From contig DUSX01000002.1 in assembly GCA_012842395.1 (NCBI GenBank), forward strand, positions 62,001-126,000: a stretch of DNA of 64,000 nt. The letters run 5' to 3'. Below the pieces are notes generated by a model that worked only from the letters and a program-made list of their open reading frames with translations, made no database searches and was not told the origin of the DNA. Shown here one piece after another: positions 48,212 to 56,478 of this stretch (the first letter of the stretch is position 1; each line of letters starts with the position of its first letter). Source of the DNA: Bacillota bacterium (lineage in GTDB: Bacteria > Bacillota > SHA-98 > UBA4971). Both the position numbers and the translations under genes were made by a program.

Positions 48212-48259
48212 AACCTACATGTTGTGTGGAATGCTATATCTAACCACTATATATCGATT
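48212..48259 (+). promoter_or_regulatory. Pair of NrdR-like boxes upstream of nrdJ
   Basis: Boxes at 48212-48227 (AACCTACATGTTGTGT) and 48244-48259 (CCACTATATATCGATT) each match 12 of 16 positions of the NrdR consensus ACACWATATATWGTGT. They start 32 bp apart, the spacing usual for tandem NrdR boxes. A TGCTATATC extended -10-like element lies between them, so NrdR binding would cover the promoter. Confidence 0.65.
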
Positions 48260-48415
48260 TGCTGTCACGGATCGACCGGATGGGAGATCGCCCGACACGC
48301 GCGCGCGACACGCAAAGAGCAGCGCGCCTTGTCGCGCGAGAAGAGCGTGCCGGGGGCTGGGGTCACCGGGTCAGGCGAGTGACTCGGGATCCCGGGTTTT
48401 GCAGGAGGGGTTGGC

Positions 48416-51037
48416 GTGAGTTTGTGTTTGTCCTTGCCAGAGCCGCGGCTCTCCGAAAACGCAATTGCCGTCCTTGAGAGCAGGTATCTAAGAAAGGACG
48501 AGACCGGGAGGGTCGTCGAGACCCCGAGGGAGATGTTCTGGCGCGTGGCGAGGAACATCGCGCTGGTGGACGCTCTCTACGATCCCCGGGTGTACAGGCG
48601 GCCTGGGGACGAACCCGCCGAGCTGCCTACAGACTTGACCGTGGATGCCGCAGAGGTGGATGCCGCAGAGTTCGAGACTGGCGACTTCATCTCCGACCTC
48701 ACGCCGTGGGACTGGGCCGCGCTCAGACACGCGTTCGAGGACATGGCGGCGCGCGGCCTGGTCGTGGCGTCGTGGGCTGAAATCGAGCGACTAGTGGCTG
48801 AGTCCTCGCGGTCGCTCGCCGCGACCGCGGTAGCGTTCTACAGCCTCATGGTTGAGGGTAGGTTCATGCCCAACTCGCCCGCTCTCAGCAACGCTGGTCG
48901 GGAGCTTCAGCAGCTTTCGGCGTGCTTCGTGCTTCCTATCGAGGACTCCATGGTGAGCATCTTCGATACTCTGAAGCATGCGGCGCTTATCCACCAGTCG
49001 GGCGGCGGCACGGGCTTTTCATTCAGCAGGCTGCGACCGAAAAACGACGTGGTCAGGACCACGGGCGGAGTGGCGTCCGGGCCGGTGTCGTTCATGAAGG
49101 TCTTCAACGCGGCCACAGAAGCCGTGAAGCAGGGGGGCGTAAGGCGGGGGGCGAACATGGGGATCCTCCGTGTTGACCACCCTGACATCCTGGAGTTCAT
49201 CACGGTCAAGAACGAGCCTGGCCAAGTCACGAACTTTAACATCTCGGTCGCGATCACCAACAAGTTCATGGAGGCCCTGGAACGCGACGGCGAGTATGAG
49301 CTCGTCAATCCGCGCAGCGGCCAGGTCACAGGGCGGCTCCGCGCAAGAGACGTCTTCGACCTCATCGTGGAGTGCGCGTGGCGCACGGGCGAGCCGGGCG
49401 TCATTTTCATCGATCGCCTGAACGAGTTCAATCCCACCCCGAACGTGGGGATGTACGAAGCGACTAACCCTTGCGGGGAGCAGATGCTGCTCCCGTACGA
49501 GGCGTGCAACCTGGGTTCCATCAACGTCGGAAGGTTCGTTGGGAAGGGCGGCGTGACGCTCGGGCCTGGCGACGTAGGCTCGTCCATCGACTGGGATGGG
49601 TTGCGCGATACTGTTCGCACGGCCATGCACTTCCTTGACAACATGATCGACGCCAGCCGCTATCCCCTGCCGGAGATCCAGGCCATGCACAAGAGCAACC
49701 GGAAGGTCGGTCTTGGGGTGATGGGGTGGGCGGACCTGCTGGCTAAGATGGGGGTGCCTTACGATTCTGACGAGGCGGTGGCCCTCGCCGAAAGGCTCAT
49801 GCGTTTCATACTGGAAGAGAGCCGCAAGGCCTCGGAAGACCTCGCGCGCCAACGCGGCGTGTTTCCGAATTGGAAGGGAAGCCGGCGCGAGGAGCAAGGC
49901 CTTCGCGTGCGGAATGCCACCACCACCACAATCGCGCCGACCGGGACCATAAGCATAATCGCGGGCGCATCGTCAGGAATAGAGCCGTTCTTCAGCCTCG
50001 CGTTCACGAGGCATGTTCTGGATCGCAAGGAGCTTCCCGAGGTGAATCCCGTGCTCGAGGCGCGCGCCAAGGAGCTCGGGATCTACACGCCGGATCTCAT
50101 GGAGGAGATAGCTTGCCGTGGCACGCTCGCAGGCATCGCAGGCATCCCGGAGGACTTTCGACGGGCGTTTGTGACGGCCCACGAGATCGAACCCGAATGG
50201 CACGTCATGATGCAGGCAGCGTTCCAGAAGTTCACGGACAACGCGGTCTCCAAGACCGTGAATTTCCCACGCGAGGCTGCTCCCGAGGACGTGCAGAAGG
50301 TCTTCCGCCTCGCGTATGAGCTGGGTTGCAAGGGCGTCACGGTATATCGCGACGGAAGCCGTGAGGAACAAGTGCTAACGGTCGGGGCTAAGAAAGGCGC
50401 GATCGAAGGGCGCCGCGGGGCTCACGAAGACGGCAGAGGCGGAGCCGAAGCAGCGCGGCCAGCCGGCCCAGAGAAGGATCGAGGGGTGGGCGGCCACCGG
50501 GTTAACGGCGTGTGGGGGAAGATTCGTCCGATAGAAAGGCCGGACCGGCTGGAGGGGTTCACGGACGTCAAGGCGACGCCCCTGGGGAAGCTCTTTCTCA
50601 CGCTCAACACCGTGAACCGTCACCCCATCGAGCTGTTCGCGCAGATAGGGAAGGCAGGCAGCGACGTCGCCGCATTTACAGAGGCGATAGCAAGGCTCGT
50701 TTCCATCGCCCTGCGATCCGGGATCGACCCCCAGGAGGTCGCTGACCAGCTGGTAGGGATCGGAGGGTCTAGGAGCATAGGCTTTGGGCCCAACAGGGTC
50801 AGGTCCGTCCCGGACGCCATCGGGCGGTTTCTCGACGGGTACCTGCGCGAGCTGCGGGGCGAGGCGGTTGACCGGTGCGATGGCGAGGGGGCGTCGGGCG
50901 AAACCGCCCCGGCCGCAGGCGACGACGATGCAGCGTCAGCAAAGCTCTTCAGCCTGTGCCCTTCGTGCGGCACGTGGAACCTTGTCCACGTGGAGGGCTG
51001 CCTCAAGTGCATGGCATGTGGGTATAGCGAGTGCTGA
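48416..51037 (+). CDS. nrdJ: Class II (adenosylcobalamin-dependent) ribonucleoside-diphosphate reductase
   Basis: Reduces ribonucleotides to deoxyribonucleotides with a cobalamin-generated thiyl radical, with or without oxygen. The 873-residue protein lacks an N-terminal ATP cone. It has the first redox Cys in LQQLSACFVLPIEDSM, the active loop NPCGEQMLLPYEACNLGSIN, and TTTIAPTGTISIIAGASSGIEP. A charged low-complexity linker (about residues 655-690) leads to a TSCPD domain (TPLGKLFLTLNTVNRHPIE) and a C-terminal zinc-ribbon-like CPSCGTWNLVHVEGCLKCMACG that may supply the external thiols. GTG start with AGGAGGGG. Requires vitamin B12. Confidence 0.96.
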   Translation: MSLCLSLPEPRLSENAIAVLESRYLRKDETGRVVETPREMFWRVARNIALVDALYDPRVYRRPGDEPAELPTDLTVDAAEVDAAEFETGDFISDLTPWDWAALRHAFEDMAARGLVVASWAEIERLVAESSRSLAATAVAFYSLMVEGRFMPNSPALSNAGRELQQLSACFVLPIEDSMVSIFDTLKHAALIHQSGGGTGFSFSRLRPKNDVVRTTGGVASGPVSFMKVFNAATEAVKQGGVRRGANMGILRVDHPDILEFITVKNEPGQVTNFNISVAITNKFMEALERDGEYELVNPRSGQVTGRLRARDVFDLIVECAWRTGEPGVIFIDRLNEFNPTPNVGMYEATNPCGEQMLLPYEACNLGSINVGRFVGKGGVTLGPGDVGSSIDWDGLRDTVRTAMHFLDNMIDASRYPLPEIQAMHKSNRKVGLGVMGWADLLAKMGVPYDSDEAVALAERLMRFILEESRKASEDLARQRGVFPNWKGSRREEQGLRVRNATTTTIAPTGTISIIAGASSGIEPFFSLAFTRHVLDRKELPEVNPVLEARAKELGIYTPDLMEEIACRGTLAGIAGIPEDFRRAFVTAHEIEPEWHVMMQAAFQKFTDNAVSKTVNFPREAAPEDVQKVFRLAYELGCKGVTVYRDGSREEQVLTVGAKKGAIEGRRGAHEDGRGGAEAARPAGPEKDRGVGGHRVNGVWGKIRPIERPDRLEGFTDVKATPLGKLFLTLNTVNRHPIELFAQIGKAGSDVAAFTEAIARLVSIALRSGIDPQEVADQLVGIGGSRSIGFGPNRVRSVPDAIGRFLDGYLRELRGEAVDRCDGEGASGETAPAAGDDDAASAKLFSLCPSCGTWNLVHVEGCLKCMACGYSEC

Positions 51038-51071
51038 GGTGGGCGGCAAGTCCCGGTTCCCGGTGGCTCGC

Positions 51072-52736
51072 CTAGTCGTCGAGCCCAAACCGATCAAAGA
51101 CCGGACGACCCTCGAGGACCGTCGCAAGTACCTTCGTGCTGGCGATCTCATCGGGCGGGACGGCGAAAATGTCCTGCGAAAGCACGACAAAGTCCGCAAA
51201 CTTTCCCGGGGATATCGATCCCCTGACCGCCTCTTCGCCTGACGCGTACGCGGCGCCCAGCGTATAACCACGGACCGCCTCCTCCACCGTGAGGCATTCC
51301 TCCGTATGCCAGCCCGGAAGCAAGACCTCATCGGTGCGCTTTCGCGTCACGGCGGCGAAGATCCCTTCGATGGGGTTGGGCTCCTCAACGGGCGCGTCCG
51401 AGCCGAACGCAAGGCGCACCCCGGCGCTCGAGAGAGACCTGTAAGCGTAGGCGAGGGAGGCCCGCTTGCCCCAATGCAGGTCCGCCATGTACCGGTCCGA
51501 GGTAGCGTGAATCGGCTGGACCGAAGCGATGATGCCGAGGGCCGCGAGCCTGCGGACATCATCCGGGTGTATGAGCTGCGCGTGTTCTATTCGATGCCTC
51601 AGTCGTCCACCGCGCGCGATGCCGCCCGAGGCAGCCGGGCCTGCGGCGCTTGCGACCCCCGCGGACGCCGCGACCGCGTGTCGGGTGGCGGCCTCAAACG
51701 CGTCCAGGACCATCCTGTTCGCTCTGTCGCCGATGGCGTGGACTGCCACGGCGATTCCCGCTCCGGACGCACACGAGATGATCTCCGCAAGCTCCTCTCG
51801 GGATGTGGTAAGGATCCCCGTGTTATCGGGGTTGGTCAGATACGGCTCGAGCAGGGCCGCCGTCTGGGATCCCAGAGCGCCGTCGGCGAAGACCTTCAGA
51901 GGCCCGACGCGCAGGTTCGCGTCGCCGAATCCCGTCTGCAGGCCGAGCTGGATGGCGTGATCGAGGTTGGAGCGGGGGATCATCATATACACCCGCAGCC
52001 CCAGCGCGCGCCTGGACGCCATGGTCTGAAAAGTCCTGAAAGCAAGGCCATCCTCGCAATCGTGGATGCCCACCACGCCGAGCTCGTGCACGCGCGGTAT
52101 GGCGGCCGCGACAGCTTCTTCGCACATGGCCAGGCTGGGGGCGGGGATGACCCTCTCCACCAAGGCTTGGGCGTTTTCGCTGAGGAGGCCCGTGGGCTCG
52201 CCTGTGCGTGAGTCGCGCTCGATCCTGCCTCCCTCAGGGTCTGGGGTGTTCTCGTTCACGCCCGCCGCGACGAGTGCGGCTGAGTTCACCCACGTGCTGT
52301 GACCGTCTTTGCTCGTGAGCGCGACAGGGTTCGCAGGAGAGGCCGCATCGAGCTGGGCGCGTGTCGGTGGGACCGCGTCCCTCCAAATGTTCTTGTTCCA
52401 GCCGTGACCGAGGATCCATTCGCCGGGGCCCGCGTGGGCCGCCCTCTCAGCGACCATCCGGACGATGTCTCCGATGGATGTGACACCATCAAGGTTCAGT
52501 CGACGCGCGCCAAGGGCGTACCATACGAAGTGAATGTGGCAGTCTGTGAATCCGGGCACGACGGTAAGACCCCGTAGGTCAACGCTTCGGTAGTGCCCGC
52601 TCAGGGCGGACTCGGCCTCCTCCCGCGTTCCGACGGCCGTGATCCTGCCGCCGCATACGCCTATGGCTGACGCCCTGGGACGTCGCGGATCCATCGTATA
52701 GATGGTCGCGTTATGATAAAGAACCTTGTCGTACAT
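51072..52736 (-). CDS. YtcJ-like metal-dependent amidohydrolase
   Basis: A 554-residue amidohydrolase of the DUF/amidohydrolase_3 type. Metal ligands: PGFTDCHIHF (HxH), a Lys region in LKVFADGALGSQTAALLEPY, VHAIGDRANRMVLDAF, RIEHAQLIHPDD, and LAFGSDAPVEEPNPIEGI (Asp). SISPGKFADFVVLSQD closes the beta domain. Family members hydrolyse N-acyl or cyclic amide substrates; the substrate here is not known. An Ala/Gly insert (about residues 382-402) precedes the RIEH motif. The ATG at 52736 has GGGAGG about 11 nt upstream; the longer frame to 52871 looks non-coding. Convergent with nrdJ. Confidence 0.9.
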   Translation of the reverse strand: MYDKVLYHNATIYTMDPRRPRASAIGVCGGRITAVGTREEAESALSGHYRSVDLRGLTVVPGFTDCHIHFVWYALGARRLNLDGVTSIGDIVRMVAERAAHAGPGEWILGHGWNKNIWRDAVPPTRAQLDAASPANPVALTSKDGHSTWVNSAALVAAGVNENTPDPEGGRIERDSRTGEPTGLLSENAQALVERVIPAPSLAMCEEAVAAAIPRVHELGVVGIHDCEDGLAFRTFQTMASRRALGLRVYMMIPRSNLDHAIQLGLQTGFGDANLRVGPLKVFADGALGSQTAALLEPYLTNPDNTGILTTSREELAEIISCASGAGIAVAVHAIGDRANRMVLDAFEAATRHAVAASAGVASAAGPAASGGIARGGRLRHRIEHAQLIHPDDVRRLAALGIIASVQPIHATSDRYMADLHWGKRASLAYAYRSLSSAGVRLAFGSDAPVEEPNPIEGIFAAVTRKRTDEVLLPGWHTEECLTVEEAVRGYTLGAAYASGEEAVRGSISPGKFADFVVLSQDIFAVPPDEIASTKVLATVLEGRPVFDRFGLDD

Positions 52737-53185
52737 CTGGCTTTCAGCCCTCCCACGCCAGCTTCCCCGGCCTTCCACGCTCGGCGGCAGCGCGTTATCT
52801 GCACGGCATCCGCACGCTGGCAAGGATGAGGAGGGTTGCGGGCGGTGCGGCGCGCTGCGCCCTTCCTTCATGTCGAAGCGCTACGGAAACGCGTTTTCGT
52901 CGCACAACTCCTGTGCAGCTGTCACTTTGCCTCCGCGCCTCGCAGACGAGATGCGCCCACCACGACCGGAGTCCGTTCGCCAGCAAGACGCCGAGAGCCT
53001 GCGGGCAGGTTGGCCCCTCCCAAGAGGAGTATACGTGGAAGAACACTGCCGTGCAATGGGCAGCCGGAGTGGAACGGCCGGGCACGACGCGTGATGACGC
53101 GTGGTGTCCGCGGCTTTGCAGGAGGACGATTGCGGTCGTGGTTGTCCGGCCTCGCCATTCCCCACGATCGGCGTTGCAGAGATAA
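52737..53185. other. Divergent intergenic region, no gene
   Basis: About 450 bp between the amidohydrolase and the MarR promoter. Several open frames exist on both strands but all are Arg/Cys-rich shadows without ribosome sites. No amidohydrolase promoter could be picked out. Confidence 0.55.
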
Positions 53186-53214
53186 TTGACTAAGTCAACC
53201 ATTGTTGATATCAT
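53186..53214 (+). promoter_or_regulatory. MarR-arsM promoter with palindromic operator on the -35
   Basis: TTGACT and TATCAT are exactly 17 bp apart. The -35 hexamer is the left arm of a perfect 13-bp palindrome TTGACTAAGTCAA (53186-53198), a second TTGA follows at 53205, and the -10 is 27 bp before the ATG. This is the layout of a self-repressing MarR promoter. Confidence 0.8.
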
Positions 53215-53240
53215 GGATTTGGTGTCTGGGAGGTGTGGTC

Positions 53241-53729
53241 ATGGAAGACATGGAGGACGTGGAATACGCTGCGCAGATGCGGGAGCTTCTGAGGAGGCTG
53301 GTTCGAGGGATCGGGCTGCTGGACCGAGAGGATGCTGAGTGCTGCGGGATCACTCTGTCTCAGTGCCACGCGCTGGGTGAGATCGCGGGCGCGGAAGGTC
53401 TGACCCCCGGAGAGCTTGCTCAACGCCTGCGGGTGGATCCGAGTGCTGTGACGAGGATAACCGATGCCCTTGTCCGGGGCGGGTTGCTCAGGAGATCGGG
53501 AGACCCCGAGGATCGCAGGCAAGTGCGGCTCTACCTGACCTCCGACGGGAAAGCCCTGTGGGACGAGGTGGACAGGACGATGACGGAAAGGGCAGGTGTT
53601 CTCGCATCGCGGATACCTCAAGCTGAACGAGGGGCGATACTCGCGGCGCTCGGGCGGCTGGTGGAAGTGCTGCAAGATGAAGGGTACCTGCCTGCACCGA
53701 GGACGAAAGGGGGATGCTGCTGTGAATGA
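53241..53729 (+). CDS. MarR-family transcriptional regulator
   Basis: A 162-residue winged-helix regulator: ITLSQCHALGEIAGAEGLTPGELAQRL, recognition helix DPSAVTRITDALVRGGLL, and the wing RSGDPEDRRQVRLYLTSDGK. A CC pair (DAECCGITLSQC) near residue 33 and a C-terminal GGCCCE could bind arsenite or another thiophilic ligand; this is inference. The ATG has GGGAGG 7 nt upstream. It overlaps the ArsM-ArsN2 gene by 8 bp and its promoter carries a palindrome over the -35, so it probably represses both genes. Confidence 0.93.
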   Translation: MEDMEDVEYAAQMRELLRRLVRGIGLLDREDAECCGITLSQCHALGEIAGAEGLTPGELAQRLRVDPSAVTRITDALVRGGLLRRSGDPEDRRQVRLYLTSDGKALWDEVDRTMTERAGVLASRIPQAERGAILAALGRLVEVLQDEGYLPAPRTKGGCCCE

Positions 53730-55152
53730 TGGCGAACTCAGGCAGGCGATCCTTTCCCGTTACGACGCCGTGGCGAAGAGGTTTGAAGAAGGCGCCAAAC
53801 CGAGTTGCGGGTGCGGCGTGTCGGCCTACGGGTCTGGGGGATGCTGCACGCCGGAATCCCAAGGCAATGCCTGCTGCAGCGAAGGTGGGGCCAACCAGCA
53901 CGGGGGATCGAGCGAGAAGCGGAGGAACGTGGTAGATGACGAGACCCGGCTGGGCGTAGGGGAAAGTGGCCTTGGCTGCGCGCGTCTCGAGTCGGTCGTT
54001 GCGCTCTACCCTGGGGAGGTGCTCCTTGACATCGGGAGCGGCCCGGGTCTTGAGACTATCTCGCTCGCGCGGCGCGTGGACCCGGCATGGGCCTTCGGCT
54101 TGGACCCCGTCCCTCGCATGCTGAAGGTGGCGTCTGACAACGCGCGGAAGGCGGGTGTACGAAACGCCTCATTTCTCAAGGGGTCGGTAGAGGACATCCC
54201 CCTAGCCGACGAGAGCGTCGACGTGGTTGTGTCGAATTGTGTCATCAACTTGTCCACAGACAAGGAACAAGCGATGAGGGAGATCTTGCGCGTGCTTCGT
54301 CCGGGCGGCCGCGTCGCGGTCGCCGACATCGTCTGGCTGGGCACTCCGTCTGCCAGTGTCCGAGCGAGCGCCCAGGCATGGGCATCGTGCATCGGCGGAG
54401 CGCTCGAGGCCGACGGATACACGAGACTCCTTGAGGAGGTCGGCTTTGTCAGCGCAAGGCTAGAGATCTTGCATGCCGTCGACATGGCTCCTGCCCCAGC
54501 TCACGGTGAGCCGGGCATGTCGCGGCGCGTTGCCGGAAAGCCCCGGCCAACGGCATGCGGTTGCGCGGAGGCAGGGGAAGACAGCCTGCGAAAGACGGGG
54601 AGCGGGCACGGGAACGCGGCCGTGCCGTCCGACCTGGAGGAACGCCGGATCCCGTCGCCGGAGGAGCCCGTTCTCGCGAGCGCCCTTGTGACCGCGGCAA
54701 AGAGCGGCTTTCCCGATGGCGCCGTGGAGATACGCAAAGCGGGCGGGGCTGACCTGGACATTGTCATCCGCATCCTCCAAACCGCCGGGTTGCCTGTGGC
54801 TGGGGTCGAGGAGCATTTCGATGAATTCCTCGTCGCTCTTGCACCGGACAGCACGATCGTCGGGGTGGCTGGACTCGAGCGATACTCGTCCTCCGCTCTG
54901 CTGCGGTCCGTGGCCGTGCTGCCCCGCTGGCGCCGCATGAATGTGGGACGTCGCCTGGTGTCAGCGCAGCTCTCGAAGCTCGAGCGCGGGACTCATGTGT
55001 ACCTGCTCACGACCACCGCGCAATGGTACTTCCATTCGCTTGGGTTCCAAAAGGTTTCAGAAAGCGAAGTCCTCCCGGAGGTTAGGCAGTCTCCTGAGTT
55101 CCAAGGAGCCTGCCCGAAATCTGCCGTACTAATGAGGCTCATTCTGCCCTAG
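53722..55152 (+). CDS. arsM: Arsenite methyltransferase ArsM fused to ArsN2-type acetyltransferase
   Basis: A 476-residue two-domain enzyme. The N-terminal half (about 1-250) is a SAM methyltransferase: LLDIGSGPGLETISLARRV, GSVEDIPLADESVDVVVSNCVINL. C173 and C223 are 50 residues apart, as are the arsenic-binding C174/C224 of the characterised algal ArsM; C86 (GLGC) may be the third. A Cys-rich N-terminal segment (CGCG, CC, CC at residues 29-52) is unusual. After a linker, residues about 334-476 are a GNAT domain very like ArsN2 (ILQTAGLPVAGVEEHFDEFLV, LLRSVAVLPRWRRMNVGRRL, VYLLTTTAQWYFHSLGF). GTG start overlaps marR. Detoxifies As(III) by methylation; the acetyltransferase substrate is unknown. 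Confidence 0.9.
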   Translation: MNDGELRQAILSRYDAVAKRFEEGAKPSCGCGVSAYGSGGCCTPESQGNACCSEGGANQHGGSSEKRRNVVDDETRLGVGESGLGCARLESVVALYPGEVLLDIGSGPGLETISLARRVDPAWAFGLDPVPRMLKVASDNARKAGVRNASFLKGSVEDIPLADESVDVVVSNCVINLSTDKEQAMREILRVLRPGGRVAVADIVWLGTPSASVRASAQAWASCIGGALEADGYTRLLEEVGFVSARLEILHAVDMAPAPAHGEPGMSRRVAGKPRPTACGCAEAGEDSLRKTGSGHGNAAVPSDLEERRIPSPEEPVLASALVTAAKSGFPDGAVEIRKAGGADLDIVIRILQTAGLPVAGVEEHFDEFLVALAPDSTIVGVAGLERYSSSALLRSVAVLPRWRRMNVGRRLVSAQLSKLERGTHVYLLTTTAQWYFHSLGFQKVSESEVLPEVRQSPEFQGACPKSAVLMRLILP

Positions 55153-55340
55153 GAACGGCTTGTCTCGGGAGCAGTCGTGATCGGAAGCTTGAGCAAAGTA
55201 CCGAAAGTACCGAATGGTCGCGTACGGCGCGGAGAGGAGTGGTCCCGTGGAGCAGTTTGATCGGATGCATGGCCGAGCCCGCAGGGGTTCGACCTGGCTC
55301 GGGCGACGCGCTCACAACAGGCCCGAGTGGGATCAACGCT

Positions 55341-56468
55341 CTAGGCCTCGCCGGCGATGACGTGCGTCCTCTCGGCTGCAAACGAGATGAGGGCTTCACC
55401 CGACGACACGACTGCAGTGCCTGGGTCGCTGACGTCCACGGTCCAGAGGGTGCCGTGAGACAGACGCACGGTGTACCTGGCCTTGCTCCCGAGGAAGGTT
55501 GCTTTCGTGACTTGACACGGCAGCACGTTTACCCCCGCCGCTTCACCTTCTCCTCGGAGCCCTGTCCCGGGATGGCGTGGGGCTGTCATGATCCGTACCG
55601 ATTCCGGGCGCACCGTGAGGAGCACGCTCTGACCCGGGACGAAGCGTCGCTCCTGAGTCGTGGCGACGAGGGTGGTTCCGGCGGTCGCCAGCGTCACGCG
55701 GTTGCGTTGCACGCCGAGCACGACGGCGCTCAGGAGGTTCGTCGTGCCCACGAATTCTGCCACGAAACGGTTCGCAGGCCGGTAGTAGATGTCCTCGGGC
55801 GTGCCAACCTGCTGGACCTTGCCGGCGTTCATGACCACCACCGTATCCGAGAGACTGAACGCCTCCTCTTGATCGTGGGTCACGTAAATGGACGTGATGC
55901 CGATCCTTTGCTGGATGTCGCGGAGCTCGCTCCTCACAGCCTCCCTGAGCTTGGCGTCGAGGTTTGAGAGAGGCTCGTCCAAGAGGAGAGCGTCCGGCTG
56001 GATGACGAGGGCCCTCGCGAGCGCGACGCGCTGCTGTTGTCCCCCGGAGAGCTGGGCGGGAAAGCGGTTACCCATCCCGGCCAATTGGACGAGCTCGAGC
56101 GCCTCGTTAACCCGCCTCTTGATCTCCTCGGGCCTTACGCCCCGGATTCGCAGGCCATAGGCCACGTTGGAGAACACGCTCATGTGCGGAAACAGCGCGT
56201 AGTCCTGGAAGACCATGGCGGTATTGCGAAGGTAGGCGGGGAGCACGTCCACGCGCCTGTCCCCGATGAGTATCTCGCCAGAATCGGGCTCGTAGAACCC
56301 TGCGATCATGCGCAAGGTCGTCGTCTTGCCGCACCCGGACGGGCCAAGGAGGGTCGTGAGCTTCCCAGGCTCCACGTGAAGGTTCACGTTGTCGACCACC
56401 CGGGTCCGTCCGAAAGACTTCGTGACATCCTTAAGCTCCACGGAGAGTGCAGTGTGCGCGTTCGTCAT
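55341..56468 (-). CDS. ABC transporter ATPase, iron/phosphonate/spermidine type
   Basis: A 375-residue ATPase of the FbpC/PotA group: Walker A GPSGCGKTT (42-50), MVFQDYALFPHMSVFSNVAYGL, signature LSGGQQQRVALARAL, Walker B LLLDEPLSNLDAK, H-loop VTHDQEEAFSLSD, then a C-terminal TOBE region (LLTVRPESVRIM, VTKATFLGSKARYTVRL) that can sense ligand. The ATG at 56468 has AGGAGG 6 nt upstream and lies 10 bp after the permease stop. Last gene of the transporter operon. Confidence 0.94.
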   Translation of the reverse strand: MTNAHTALSVELKDVTKSFGRTRVVDNVNLHVEPGKLTTLLGPSGCGKTTTLRMIAGFYEPDSGEILIGDRRVDVLPAYLRNTAMVFQDYALFPHMSVFSNVAYGLRIRGVRPEEIKRRVNEALELVQLAGMGNRFPAQLSGGQQQRVALARALVIQPDALLLDEPLSNLDAKLREAVRSELRDIQQRIGITSIYVTHDQEEAFSLSDTVVVMNAGKVQQVGTPEDIYYRPANRFVAEFVGTTNLLSAVVLGVQRNRVTLATAGTTLVATTQERRFVPGQSVLLTVRPESVRIMTAPRHPGTGLRGEGEAAGVNVLPCQVTKATFLGSKARYTVRLSHGTLWTVDVSDPGTAVVSSGEALISFAAERTHVIAGEA

Positions 56469-56478
56469 TGGGGTCCTC

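Larger units (their letters stand above)
47957..48415. other. Intergenic region with repeat A and nrdJ control sites
   Basis: 459 bp with no gene. Left part is TIR repeat copy A and its tail; right part carries a DnaA box, two NrdR-like boxes and a roughly 160-nt GC-rich leader that could fold near the ribosome site. Confidence 0.65.

Noticed and set aside
52826-53189. Overlapping rightward frames of about 120 codons before marR
   Set aside because: No ribosome site, composition Arg/Cys-rich, and they end in the marR promoter.
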